From positions 24,426-88,425 of the forward strand of contig JBCBQC010000015.1 in NCBI GenBank assembly GCA_039820405.1: DNA of 64,000 nucleotides, read 5' to 3'. Below, in pieces: positions 7,319-16,034 of this stretch. The stretch comes from CALLVY01 sp937899855. GTDB taxonomy: Bacteria; Bacteroidota; Bacteroidia; Chitinophagales; Saprospiraceae. Each line of letters opens with the position of its first letter. Positions within the stretch are counted from its first letter, which is position 1. A program made the position numbers and the translations under genes. Below the pieces are notes generated by a model that was not told where the DNA came from, did not search any database, and saw nothing but the letters and a program-made list of their open reading frames with translations.

Positions 7319-9865
7319 ATGGCGAAGAAAAAGAGAAATAAGCGACAGCTCTCTTTGTGGATGGATCTGAATGATGAACGTATCCCCAAGATTGGAGGTC
7401 TGTTGTGCCTCTTCCTGGCCCTGTACCTCTTCATTGCCTTTACCTCCCACCTGTTTACCTGGCAAGTCGATCAAAACGTGTTCACCCCGTTTTCCTGGAA
7501 AACGCTTTTCCACCCCGACCTCCAGGTCGACAACTGGCTGGGGCGGCTCGGCGCGGCCATTTCCAATATGTTCTTTTTCTGGGGCTTTGGTTTGCCTTCC
7601 TACACCTTCGTTTTCCTACTCAGTATCTACGGATTGGGATTGATCAATCGCGCTCCCCTGCGGCGCTACCTGCCCACCCTGCGCTATTCCCTCCTGCTGA
7701 TGCTCTTTTTCTCCGTCTTTTTGGAGTTCCTCTTCCGCAACAACAGCTTCCCCTGGGGGGGCGCCTTCGGCGACTACGCCTGCAACTGGCTGACCAAGTT
7801 CGTGGGCAACGTGGGCACTTTTATTCTCTTTGTCCTCTTTGTCGCCATCATGGTCGTCGTGGTCTTTAACCCCAAGACGGAAGAGTTGAGCTGGGGCAGC
7901 ATCACTTACGAAATCAAGACCTTTTTCAACAACCTGTGGCGCGGCCAATTTGGCGCCAAGCAGCGCCCGAGGACCACTGGCCAGGGCGAAACCAAAGCCC
8001 TACCCGGCTTGCGGCCTTCCGAAAAATTCCAAGCCAAGCAGGAGCCCGAAAAAACGGCCCCGGCCACCCTCCGCCCGGAAACGGCAACGATGGAGGTCAA
8101 TTTACCCAATGGCAACGGCAATGGCCAGAGCCCGAGTGAAGCCCCCGCCGAGGAGGCCGAACCGACCAGTATGGGCGAGCAGTTGTCTTTCCAACTCGAC
8201 AAGGACAACAAAGCGGAAAAGGCTACGCCCCTCCAAGCGGGCGAATCGGACCTGGAAATCAGCCAGGGCGCTTCCGGTGAGGAGGCGGACCACGGTGCGG
8301 GCAATAATCCTCCCATCCTGATCGCCACCGAGAACCGCGAACACAACGAACCCTACGACCCCACCCTTGAACTGTCGAGCTACGAACACCCGGTTGTGTC
8401 TTTGCTCAACAGCTACGACGAACAAAACGTAGAAATTGATCGGGCGGAATTGGAACAGAAAAAAGACCAGATCATCTCGACCTTGCTCAACTACAAGATC
8501 GAGATCACCAAAATCAAGGCGACCATCGGGCCCACCGTCACGCTCTACGAGATTGTGCCGGCGGCGGGGGTTCGGATCTCTCGAATCAAAAACCTGGAGG
8601 ACGACATCGCCCTCAGCTTATCGGCCCTGGGCATCCGGATCATCGCCCCGATTCCGGGCAAGGGGACCATCGGGATCGAGGTACCCAACAAGAACAAACA
8701 AATGGTGGCGCTCAAGGAAATCCTGCTTTCCGACAAATTCAAACGCGCCAAGATGGACCTGCCCATCGCCCTGGGCAAAACCATTTCGAACGAAGTCTTC
8801 GTAGCCGACTTGGCCAAGATGCCCCACCTCCTGATCGCGGGCGCCACGGGACAGGGTAAATCGGTGGGGATCAACGTCATCCTGATGTCGCTGCTCTACA
8901 AAAAGCACCCTTCGCAGGTCAAATTTGTCCTCATCGACCCCAAGAAGGTGGAATTGTTCCCCTACAGCCGGATCGTCAGTCACTTTTTGGCCTACCTACC
9001 GGGGCTGGACGAGCCCATCGTGACCGACACCACCAAGGTGGTACATACCCTCAACTCCCTGATCATCGAGATGGAAGACCGCTACAATTTGCTCAAAAAG
9101 GCGCAATCGCGGAACATCACGGAGTACAACAAGAAATTTGTCTCGCGGAAGCTCAACCCCAATAATGGCCACCACTTTTTGCCCTACATCGTGCTGATCA
9201 TCGATGAGTTTGCGGATTTGATTATGACGGCGGGCAAAGAAATTGAATTGCCCATTGGGCGGCTGGCGCAGTTGTCGCGGGCGGTAGGCATCCACCTGGT
9301 GATCGCTACGCAGCGGCCTTCGGTCAACATCATCACCGGGGTGATCAAGGCCAACTTCCCCGCCCGGATTGCCTACCGGGTAACGGCCAAGGTGGATTCG
9401 CGGACCATCCTCGATACGGGGGGGGCCGACCGGCTGGTGGGACGGGGCGACATGCTGCTCTCCTTTGGCAGCGACCTGATCCGTTTGCAGTGCGCCTTCG
9501 TAGACACCCCCGAGGTGGAAAAAGTCATTGATTACATCGAACAGCAGCGGGGCTACCCCACCCCCTACTTCCTCCCCGAATTTACCGGCGACGACGAACC
9601 GGAAGGCCCCGGCGGAATCAGCGCCAAGGACCTGGACTCCTCCTTTACCGATGCGGCCCGGCTGGTGGTGCAAAACCAACACGGCTCCACCTCGATGATC
9701 CAACGGCGGCTCAAGCTGGGCTACAACCGCGCCGGGCGGATCATGGACCAGTTGGAGGCCATGGGCATCGTAGGCCCCAGTGAAGGCAGCAAGGCCCGGG
9801 AAGTACTCATCTACGACGAGGTCCAGTTGGAACGATATTTGGATGACATCCTCAATAGGAAATAG
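7319..9865 (+). CDS. ftsK: DNA translocase FtsK/SpoIIIE
   Basis: Septal DNA pump that clears chromosome ends from the closing division plane and activates XerCD recombination at dif. The N-terminal 190 residues carry four membrane segments. A charged, Pro/Glu-rich linker runs to about residue 330. The motor follows, with Walker A GATGQGKSVG (near 500) and Walker B IVLIIDEFADLIM. The C-terminal winged-helix gamma domain (SSFTDAARLVVQNQHGSTSMIQRRL read in parts) binds the polar KOPS-type sites. ATG 7319 is preferred, giving 848 residues starting MAKKKRNKRQ; an in-frame TTG at 7304 would add five residues. The gene ends just before a strong terminator and appears to be a single-gene unit. Confidence 0.97.
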   Translation: MAKKKRNKRQLSLWMDLNDERIPKIGGLLCLFLALYLFIAFTSHLFTWQVDQNVFTPFSWKTLFHPDLQVDNWLGRLGAAISNMFFFWGFGLPSYTFVFLLSIYGLGLINRAPLRRYLPTLRYSLLLMLFFSVFLEFLFRNNSFPWGGAFGDYACNWLTKFVGNVGTFILFVLFVAIMVVVVFNPKTEELSWGSITYEIKTFFNNLWRGQFGAKQRPRTTGQGETKALPGLRPSEKFQAKQEPEKTAPATLRPETATMEVNLPNGNGNGQSPSEAPAEEAEPTSMGEQLSFQLDKDNKAEKATPLQAGESDLEISQGASGEEADHGAGNNPPILIATENREHNEPYDPTLELSSYEHPVVSLLNSYDEQNVEIDRAELEQKKDQIISTLLNYKIEITKIKATIGPTVTLYEIVPAAGVRISRIKNLEDDIALSLSALGIRIIAPIPGKGTIGIEVPNKNKQMVALKEILLSDKFKRAKMDLPIALGKTISNEVFVADLAKMPHLLIAGATGQGKSVGINVILMSLLYKKHPSQVKFVLIDPKKVELFPYSRIVSHFLAYLPGLDEPIVTDTTKVVHTLNSLIIEMEDRYNLLKKAQSRNITEYNKKFVSRKLNPNNGHHFLPYIVLIIDEFADLIMTAGKEIELPIGRLAQLSRAVGIHLVIATQRPSVNIITGVIKANFPARIAYRVTAKVDSRTILDTGGADRLVGRGDMLLSFGSDLIRLQCAFVDTPEVEKVIDYIEQQRGYPTPYFLPEFTGDDEPEGPGGISAKDLDSSFTDAARLVVQNQHGSTSMIQRRLKLGYNRAGRIMDQLEAMGIVGPSEGSKAREVLIYDEVQLERYLDDILNRK

Positions 9866-9902
9866 GAGGCAAAATTCCGGGTGTGATTACTCGGAAAAAA
9901 TT

Positions 9903-9934
9903 AAACCTAGCGGCACTGCTCGCTAGGTTTTTTT
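9903..9934 (+). terminator. Intrinsic terminator after ftsK
   Basis: Perfect 10-bp stem AAACCTAGCG / CGCTAGGTTT (9903-9912 with 9921-9930), 8-nt loop, followed by a T run. It lies 38 nt after the ftsK stop codon. Confidence 0.9.
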
Positions 9935-10048
9935 GTGGGGGACGAGGTTTAAAAAAACTTTAACGAGCTGGGACCAAGAAATCGCCAATTTTCCAAGAAC
10001 TTCGTACGTTTTTTGTGTTGTAAAGGAAGCAGTAAAAGTAGAAACACC

Positions 10049-10720
10049 ATGAAAAGATTCAGCACTTTCCTTCTTCTGGCCCTCTGGGCAGTATGTGGCC
10101 TGGCCCAGAGCAGCCAAGCCGTCGAGGAAAACGACCCCGCCGCCCGCGCCATCTTGGACGCCATCAAAAACAAGTACGAGGCCTACAACTCGCTCGACGT
10201 TCACTTTACCCTCACCATTGCCTTTCCCGAAGAAGATCCCGAAATCCAGAAGGGACACATCTCCCAGCAGGGGGAAAAGTACAAACTCGACCTGGAAGGA
10301 CAGAGCATCATTTCGGATGGCCAAACGATGTGGTTCCACCTCAAAAATCGCAACGAGGTACAGATCAACGACGTGATGGAAGACGAGGAAGACGAGTTGC
10401 TATCGCCCAAAAATTTGCTGCGCATCTACGAGAACGAAGAATTTTTCTACGCTCTGGTCGGCGAAGTCGAAGAGGCGGGTACCACCGTCCAGAAGATCGA
10501 ATTCAAGCCGCTGGATCGCGATTCGGAATACTCCAAAATGCGGCTCAGCATCAACAAAAAGACCCAGGAGATCATCCGCATCAAGACCTTCGCCAAGGAT
10601 GGCTCCCGCTACGTGCTCCAAATCGACCAACTGACCCCCAATAAGCGCTTTACCGACGATTACTTCCAGTTTGACGTCTCGCAGTACCCCGGCTTACACG
10701 TCGAGAACCTGCGCAACTAG
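10049..10720 (+). CDS. LolA-like outer-membrane lipoprotein carrier
   Basis: A periplasmic protein of the LolA/LolB fold, which shields the lipid anchors of lipoproteins on their way to the outer membrane. Signal peptide at residues 1-20 (MKRFSTFLLLALWAVCGLAQ). The mature part has the family pattern: an N-terminal helix (AARAILDAIKNKYEAYNSLDVHFTL), then a half-barrel of strands (GEKYKLDLEGQSIISDGQTMWFH) and the loop PKNLLRIYENEEFFYAL. ATG 10049 is chosen because the signal peptide starts there; 12 in-frame residues further upstream have no signal character. It stands alone between ftsK and the GH3 gene, as is common in Bacteroidota, but true LolA and other LolA-fold proteins cannot be separated here. 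Confidence 0.85.
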   Translation: MKRFSTFLLLALWAVCGLAQSSQAVEENDPAARAILDAIKNKYEAYNSLDVHFTLTIAFPEEDPEIQKGHISQQGEKYKLDLEGQSIISDGQTMWFHLKNRNEVQINDVMEDEEDELLSPKNLLRIYENEEFFYALVGEVEEAGTTVQKIEFKPLDRDSEYSKMRLSINKKTQEIIRIKTFAKDGSRYVLQIDQLTPNKRFTDDYFQFDVSQYPGLHVENLRN

Positions 10721-10769
10721 GGCCCGCTCAAGCACCGGACACTCTGTCCCGGAATTGGCTTTAATTCCC

Positions 10770-10777
10770 TAAATTTG
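10770..10777 (+). promoter_or_regulatory. -7 promoter element for the GH3 gene (TAAATTTG)
   Basis: Exact TAnnTTTG match 22 nt upstream of the ATG at 10800. A TTG at 10755-10757 is too close to serve as a normal -33 element. Confidence 0.55.
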
Positions 10778-10799
10778 CGGTTCAAACGACGTACAACTC

Positions 10800-12305
10800 A
10801 TGGGATTCAAGTCAAGATTGGTACAACCCTTCGCCCGGCGGGTAGCCCGCAACATCCAGCGGTGGTCGGACCGGCCCCTAGAAGCCCAGCGGGGCGTCTT
10901 CCAAGCCCTGCTCCGTGGCGGACGCCACACCGCCTTTGGCCGGGACCACAGCTTTGACCAGATCAACGACTACGCCCAATTTCGCGAACGCGTCCCCCTG
11001 CGCGACTACGAGGGCCTCCGCCCCTACGTCGAACGGATCAAGGCCGGCGAGGCCAACGTGCTGTGGAAGGGCCGGCCCAGCTACCTGGCCAAGACGTCCG
11101 GCACCACCTCCGGGGTCAAGTACATTCCCCTCACCAAAGACAGCCTGCCCAACCATTTCAATACAGCCCGCAACGCCCTGTTCAATTACTACGCCCGTAC
11201 CGGACGGGGCGAGTGGCTAGACGGTAAGATGATATTTCTCTCCGGCAGCCCCGAGCTGATCCAGGTTGGGGGTATCCCCACCGGGCGGCTCTCGGGCATC
11301 GTCAACCACCAGGTGCCCGCCTGGTTACGCACCAACCAGTTGCCCAGCTATCCGACCAACTGCATCGAGGAGTGGGAAGAAAAGCTCGAACGCATCGTCG
11401 ACGAGACGCTGGGGCAGGACCTGCGTCTCATCAGTGGGATTCCGCCCTGGGTACAGATGTACTTCGAACGCCTGTTGGAACGGAGCGGCCGGGAGACGAT
11501 CCAAGACTTGTTTCCCCACTTCAATATGTTTGTATACGGTGGGGTCAACTACGAACCCTACCGGGCCAGTCTGGAGCAATTGATCGGTCGGCGGATTCCC
11601 AGCCTGGAGACCTATCCGGCTTCCGAGGGTTTTATCGCCTTCCAGGATGATCCCGAGCGGGCCGGCCTCTTGCTCAACGTCCAATCGGGCATCTTTTTCG
11701 AGTTCGTCCCCGCCGACGAGATTTTCCAGGAGCAGCCACGCCGTCTCTCCCTAGCCGAGGTTGAAGTGGGGGTCAATTACGCCCTCATCATCAACAACAA
11801 TGCGGGGCTTTGGGGCTACAATATTGGCGATACGGTACGTTTTGTATCCACCCGCCCCTACCGCCTGTTGGTCACCGGTCGGATCAAGCACTTTATTTCG
11901 GCTTTTGGCGAGCACGTGATCGGCAAGGAAGTCGAAGAGGCCCTGTTGCGGGTGGCGGCGCGGGAGGGGGTCCACATCGTGGAGTTTACCGTGGCGCCCC
12001 AGGTCAATCCACCGGAGGGAGGGCTGCCCTACCACGAGTGGCTGGTTGAATTTGAGGAGGTTCCCCGCGACCTCGACGGCTTCGCCCGTCGGGTGGACGC
12101 GATGATGGAGGAGCAGAACATCTATTACCAAGACCTGATTGCGGGAAAAATTCTCCGCCCCTTGGTGATCACGCCCCTCCGTCGCAACGCCTTTCGTACC
12201 TACATGAAGACGCAGGGTAAGCTGGGGGGGCAAAACAAGGTCCCTCGCTTGGCCAACGATCGGCGTATTGCCGATCAGTTGGCGGCCTTTAAGGAGGGAC
12301 TGTGA
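10800..12305 (+). CDS. GH3 auxin-responsive promoter family protein (acyl-adenylating enzyme)
   Basis: Member of the GH3 branch of the ANL adenylating enzymes. In plants these join amino acids to jasmonate or auxin through an acyl-adenylate; bacterial members have no established substrate. The ATP-binding P-loop-like motif is SGTTSGVKYIPLTKDSL (about residues 100-116). The carboxylate/ATP motifs are VYGGVNYEPY and ETYPASEGF (near 245-280), and the hinge before the C-terminal lid is VTGRIKHFISAFGEHVIGKEVE (near 360). At 501 residues it has the usual length. A sorting-domain fragment begins 28 nt after its stop in another frame, with no sign that the two form one protein. Confidence 0.92.
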   Translation: MGFKSRLVQPFARRVARNIQRWSDRPLEAQRGVFQALLRGGRHTAFGRDHSFDQINDYAQFRERVPLRDYEGLRPYVERIKAGEANVLWKGRPSYLAKTSGTTSGVKYIPLTKDSLPNHFNTARNALFNYYARTGRGEWLDGKMIFLSGSPELIQVGGIPTGRLSGIVNHQVPAWLRTNQLPSYPTNCIEEWEEKLERIVDETLGQDLRLISGIPPWVQMYFERLLERSGRETIQDLFPHFNMFVYGGVNYEPYRASLEQLIGRRIPSLETYPASEGFIAFQDDPERAGLLLNVQSGIFFEFVPADEIFQEQPRRLSLAEVEVGVNYALIINNNAGLWGYNIGDTVRFVSTRPYRLLVTGRIKHFISAFGEHVIGKEVEEALLRVAAREGVHIVEFTVAPQVNPPEGGLPYHEWLVEFEEVPRDLDGFARRVDAMMEEQNIYYQDLIAGKILRPLVITPLRRNAFRTYMKTQGKLGGQNKVPRLANDRRIADQLAAFKEGL

Positions 12306-12333
12306 CGGTCGGAGAGGCCCTATCGGGCCCTGA

Positions 12334-12564
12334 GTGGACCCCGAAATCAACGGTTTGCCCAATCCCACTCGGGATCGACTCTTGGTCGGCATTCCCACCG
12401 ATGAAATCCTCAATCTCCAGGTCTATGATGCCCTGGGCCAGCCCCGCTCCGTCGTCCGGCGCGGACAGGAACTGGACGTCAGCAATTTGGCGGATGGGGT
12501 ATACTGGTTGACGGCTCGCCTGCGTGGGGGACAAATCTGGACGCAAAGCTGGGTCAAATATTGA
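12334..12564 (+). pseudogene. Orphan T9SS type A sorting domain (probable gene remnant)
   Basis: A 76-residue reading frame that is almost nothing but a T9SS C-terminal signal: LPNPTRDRLLV, then LNLQVYDALGQ, LDVSNLADGVYWLTARL and a final strand ending WVKY. This is the layout of type A sorting domains, normally attached to a large secreted protein. The only possible start is GTG 12334, directly after an in-frame TGA (12331-12333), and there is no signal peptide, so the product could not reach the T9SS. The simplest reading is the surviving 3' end of a lost cargo gene. Confidence 0.65.
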
Positions 12565-12627
12565 AATTCCGGCCTTTTTAGGACCATTGAAAGCCCGTCT
12601 GATATCAGAATTTCAAATAATTCGTTT

Positions 12628-12635
12628 ATTTTTGT
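12628..12635 (+). promoter_or_regulatory. -7 promoter element (TATTTTTG)
   Basis: Exact TAnnTTTG match in the A+T-rich spacer upstream of the small T9SS cargo gene. It would give a leader of about 155 nt, in which I see no strong structure. Confidence 0.4.
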
Positions 12636-12795
12636 TAAGTACCGTGCGTGAAGAGGGAATTTATCGCAATTGTCAGGCTACCCTTTCACCACGACCACCC
12701 CATAGCACGTAATATAGGTATCCACTGCACTTCGCCCCCGGTGAAGGAGCAGCATTTCTACGTATTTTCTTACTATTCCAAATACATTCTAGCTT

Positions 12796-13485
12796 ATGAA
12801 AAAGTTATACCTCACTCCATTTGTTTTACTCTTCACCCTCAGTAGCTTTGCTCAGGTGACCGTGACCTTTAGCGTCGACATGACGGGGGTCATGCTCAGT
12901 GGCAACGGTGTATACGTCGCGGGAGATTTCCAGAGTTGGTCGCCCGGCGTATCGGCTTACGAACTCAAGGACGAGGACGGCGATCAGGTCTTCCGAGTAA
13001 CCGTCGACGTAACCCCGGTCAATGGTGCCCTCACCTTCAAGTACGTCAATGACAGCATGTGGGGCAACAACGAAACCTTCGGTAGCGAGAGTGGTGACTG
13101 TATTGTCGAGGACGTCGACGGGAACAAGAACCGCTTTGTGGAAATTCCGGCGGGAACGACCTCGGTGGAACTGGCCACCTGGCTCTACAACTCTTGCACC
13201 GAGTCTTCCATTACCTCCTCCACGCGGGACCTGCCCGCCGTGAGCGCCCTCAAAGTGGCCCCCAACCCCTTCACTGACGTGGCGGTACTGACGTTTGACA
13301 ATCCCAGCAACGACGTGCTGGACCTCCGCGTAAGCAATGCCATGGGCCAGGTCGTGTACGTCGAAAATGGACTGCGTCGCAATACGGTAGAGCTGAACCG
13401 TGGTGACTTGGCGAGCGGCGTATACTTCGCCACGCTCATCAACTCGACGGGCCTGGTGGCTACCGAGCGCCTACTGATCCAGTAG
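12796..13485 (+). CDS. Secreted beta-sandwich protein with T9SS type A sorting domain
   Basis: A 229-residue exported protein. Signal peptide 1-19 (LTPFVLLFTLSSFAQ). Residues 20-115 resemble an early-set/starch-binding-like beta sandwich (VTFSVDMTG, VYVAGDFQSWSPG, FRVTVDVTPVNGALTFKYVND), the fold of CBM20/CBM48-like glycan-binding modules; this family call is tentative. The last 75 residues form a T9SS type A sorting domain (LKVAPNPFTDVAVLTFD ... LASGVYFATLINSTG ... TERLLIQ). It should be secreted through T9SS and attached to the cell surface or released. A strong terminator follows. Confidence 0.85.
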   Translation: MKKLYLTPFVLLFTLSSFAQVTVTFSVDMTGVMLSGNGVYVAGDFQSWSPGVSAYELKDEDGDQVFRVTVDVTPVNGALTFKYVNDSMWGNNETFGSESGDCIVEDVDGNKNRFVEIPAGTTSVELATWLYNSCTESSITSSTRDLPAVSALKVAPNPFTDVAVLTFDNPSNDVLDLRVSNAMGQVVYVENGLRRNTVELNRGDLASGVYFATLINSTGLVATERLLIQ

Positions 13486-13508
13486 CTTCGTGCTCTCGTG
13501 ACGGTCGC

Positions 13509-13544
13509 AAATGGGCTTCTCCCCGGGGAGAAGCCCATTTTTTT
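13509..13544. terminator. Bidirectional-looking intrinsic terminator
   Basis: A 32-nt perfect palindrome (AAATGGGCTTCTCCCC and its complement, 13509-13540) followed by a T run, 24 nt after the cargo gene stop. Confidence 0.9.
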
Positions 13545-13628
13545 GGAGGCGAGATACAACCCGAGCTCCGGTGGAGTGGTCTTTTGGGAGCCAATCAAAT
13601 TAAAATTGAATCATTTATCAAAATACCG

Positions 13629-13636
13629 TAACTTTG
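13629..13636 (+). promoter_or_regulatory. -7 promoter element for the bamD operon (TAACTTTG)
   Basis: Exact TAnnTTTG match, the same octamer as in front of the gene at 36. It ends 7 nt before the bamD ATG, implying an almost leaderless message. Confidence 0.6.
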
Positions 13637-13643
13637 CGTCTTC

Positions 13644-14459
13644 ATGAAAAGTAAAATATTTCACATTTTATTCGGAGCTTCCCTACTCTTGCTGTTGAGT
13701 AGTGCTTGTAAGAGTGAATTTGAGAAAATCCGGGCCAGTGGTGATGTACAGCTGTTGTACGAAAAGGCAGTGAGCTATTACGAGGATGGGCAGTACCAAC
13801 GGGCGCAGACCCTTTTTGAGCTCATTATCAACAACTTACGGGGGAAGGTAGAAGCGGAAAAAATCTATTTTTATTACGCTTACACCCATTACCACCTGCA
13901 AAAGTACGTGTTGGCGGCCTACTACTTTAAGAACTTTACCAACACCTTTCCCAACAGCCAGTACCGCGAGGAAGCCGACTTTATGAAGGGCTATTCCAAT
14001 TACCAGCTCTCCCCTTCCTACCGACTCGATCAATCCTACACCCAGGACGCCATTAACGACTTCCAGCTTTTTGTCAATACCTACCCGACTTCCGAACGCG
14101 TCAACGAGTGTAACCGATTGATCGACGAATGCCGGGCCAAGTTGGAACGCAAAGCTTTCGCCCAAGCCGAATTGTACTACGACCTCAAGCAATACCAATC
14201 GGCCCAGCACGCGTTTAAAAACCTGCTGCAGGACTTTCCCGACAGCCGACAATCGGAAACCGTCCGCTTTTTGATGACGAAAGCGGCTTACCTACTGGCG
14301 CTGAACAGCGTATACGACAAACAGGAGGAGCGCTACCGCGAGGTCATGGCTTCCTCCGACGCATTTTTTAACCGTCATCCCGATAGCAAATACGTCAGGG
14401 AGTTGGAAACGATTCGCGACAACTCCGTTAAAAAGATAAACGAGTTCACTAATGACTGA
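13644..14459 (+). CDS. bamD: Outer-membrane assembly lipoprotein BamD
   Basis: Lipoprotein of the BAM complex that folds beta-barrels into the outer membrane. Lipobox LLSSAC places the acylated Cys at residue 22. The mature protein is a row of TPR helices: LLYEKAVSYYEDGQYQRAQTLFE, KIYFYYAYTHYHLQKYVLAAYYFKNF, and QAELYYDLKQYQSAQHAFKNLLQDFPDS, with the NTFPNSQYREEADFMKGYSNY motif typical of BamD/YfiO. At 271 residues it has normal length. It overlaps rpoZ by 8 nt, and the order bamD-rpoZ-coaBC-porD is the common Bacteroidota one. Confidence 0.95.
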   Translation: MKSKIFHILFGASLLLLLSSACKSEFEKIRASGDVQLLYEKAVSYYEDGQYQRAQTLFELIINNLRGKVEAEKIYFYYAYTHYHLQKYVLAAYYFKNFTNTFPNSQYREEADFMKGYSNYQLSPSYRLDQSYTQDAINDFQLFVNTYPTSERVNECNRLIDECRAKLERKAFAQAELYYDLKQYQSAQHAFKNLLQDFPDSRQSETVRFLMTKAAYLLALNSVYDKQEERYREVMASSDAFFNRHPDSKYVRELETIRDNSVKKINEFTND

Positions 14460-14793
14460 TATCAAAACCAAGGTTCAAAACCTCGAACCCAACGTCCAGG
14501 CCCGCGACATCAAAGCACTGATTTCGCAGACCGACAACATCTACGAAACGCTGGTCATCATCAGCAAGCGGGCCAACCAAATTTCGGTGGACCTCAAGCA
14601 CGAGTTGCACAACAAGTTGGAGGAATTTGCCGTATCCAGCGATACGATCGAAGAAATCCACGAAAACAAGGAGCAAATCGAAATCTCCAAGTTCTACGAG
14701 CGTCTTCCCAATCCCGTCCTCATCGCCGCCGACGAATTTAGCAACGGCCGCGTTCACTGGCGCCAGAAGGAAGAGCGGAACGAGGAGTTCTAG
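14452..14793 (+). CDS. rpoZ: RNA polymerase omega subunit, Bacteroidota type
   Basis: A 113-residue omega-like subunit that helps assemble and stabilise RNA polymerase. The core motif is NIYETLVIISKRANQIS (about residues 28-44), with the family's ordinary AxxRAxQI signature in the form SKRANQIS. The tail NPVLIAADEFSNGRVHWR is characteristic of the Bacteroidota form. The start overlaps the bamD stop by 8 nt, suggesting translational coupling. Its place between bamD and coaBC supports the assignment. Confidence 0.9.
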   Translation: MTDIKTKVQNLEPNVQARDIKALISQTDNIYETLVIISKRANQISVDLKHELHNKLEEFAVSSDTIEEIHENKEQIEISKFYERLPNPVLIAADEFSNGRVHWRQKEERNEEF

Positions 14794-14816
14794 GACCTTG
14801 TCAATGGGTACTCCCT

Positions 14817-16028
14817 ATGACCAAGCTCCTCCAGCACAAAAAGATACTGCTCTGCGTAACGGGCAGTATCGCCGCCTACAAAGCGGCTTTCCTCACCCGC
14901 CTATTGGTCAAATCGGGGGCGGAGGTTCAAATCTTAATGACTCCCGCGGCAACGGCCTTCATCAGCTCGCTGACGCTCTCCACGCTGTCGCGCCGTCCCG
15001 TTTACCACGACATTATCTCCGAAGAAAGTTGGAACAACCACGTCGAGTTGGGACTCTGGGCCGATGCCATGCTCATTGCTCCCTGTACGGCGACCACCCT
15101 GGCCAAATTGGCCACGGGCTTGAGCGATAATATCGTCGTGGCAACTTACTTGTCGGCCCGTTGTCCGGTGTTCTTTGCTCCGGCGATGGACCTGGACATG
15201 TGGCAGCACCCCGCTACGCGCCGCAATTTGGATAGCTTGGCGGCCTACGGCAATCACCTCATCCCGGTGGGGCACGGCGAATTGGCGAGTGGTTTGGTGG
15301 GGGAAGGTCGGATGGGAGAGCCCGAGGAGATCGTCCAGATTTTAGCTGACTTTTTCCAGCAAACACAAGATCTGGCGGGGCAGCGGGTATTGATTACGGC
15401 CGGTCCCACCCACGAGCCGATCGACCCGGTACGGTTTATCGGCAACCGCTCGTCGGGCAAGATGGGCCTCGCCCTAGCCGAGGAAGCCGCCCGGCGGGGC
15501 GCCCAAGTCGATCTGGTGCTGGGGCCCTCCGTACTCCGGGCCCAGCATCCCGCCATCCAAACCCACCGAGTAGAAACGGCCCAGCAGATGTACGAAGCCG
15601 CCCAGTCCCGTTTTAAAGCGGCCCAGCTCACCATCCTCTGCGCTGCCGTGGCCGATTACCGACCACGGACGGTCGCCGAGCGCAAGCTCAAGAAACAAGC
15701 GGCGGCCCTGGAGCTGCGCTTGGAAAAAACGGTGGACATCGCCGCGACGCTGGGACAGCAAAAACGCACCGATCAACTGCTGGTGGGCTTTGCCCTCGAA
15801 ACCAATAACGAAGCGGAAAACGCCCGGGGCAAGCTGGAACGCAAAAATTTGGACTTTATCGTCCTCAATTCGCTGCGGGACCCCGGCGCGGGATTCCAGC
15901 ACGATACCAATAAGGTTTCCCTGCTCTTCCGAGACAATAATCGGCTTGATTTTGAGTTAAAAACAAAAACCGCCGTGGCCGTTGACATCGTCGACCAAGC
16001 CGTTCGCATTTTATCCACCCACCGGTGA
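14817..16028 (+). CDS. coaBC: Bifunctional phosphopantothenoylcysteine decarboxylase / phosphopantothenate-cysteine ligase
   Basis: Cytoplasmic enzyme of coenzyme A synthesis: the ligase half joins cysteine to 4'-phosphopantothenate, and the flavin-dependent half decarboxylates the product. Residues 1-185 are CoaC, with GSIAAYKA and the catalytic His at residue 75 (SWNNHVELGLWADAM). Residues 190-403 are CoaB (VLITAGPTHEPIDPVRFIGNRSSGKMG, ILCAAVADYRP, NxxDFIVLN). Two E. coli catalytic positions differ: Asn125 is Asp here (PAMDLDMW) and Cys158 is Ser (LASGLVGEGRM). From memory these changes are usual in Bacteroidota, so the enzyme is probably active. Confidence 0.96.
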   Translation: MTKLLQHKKILLCVTGSIAAYKAAFLTRLLVKSGAEVQILMTPAATAFISSLTLSTLSRRPVYHDIISEESWNNHVELGLWADAMLIAPCTATTLAKLATGLSDNIVVATYLSARCPVFFAPAMDLDMWQHPATRRNLDSLAAYGNHLIPVGHGELASGLVGEGRMGEPEEIVQILADFFQQTQDLAGQRVLITAGPTHEPIDPVRFIGNRSSGKMGLALAEEAARRGAQVDLVLGPSVLRAQHPAIQTHRVETAQQMYEAAQSRFKAAQLTILCAAVADYRPRTVAERKLKKQAAALELRLEKTVDIAATLGQQKRTDQLLVGFALETNNEAENARGKLERKNLDFIVLNSLRDPGAGFQHDTNKVSLLFRDNNRLDFELKTKTAVAVDIVDQAVRILSTHR

Positions 16029-16034
16029 TCCACC

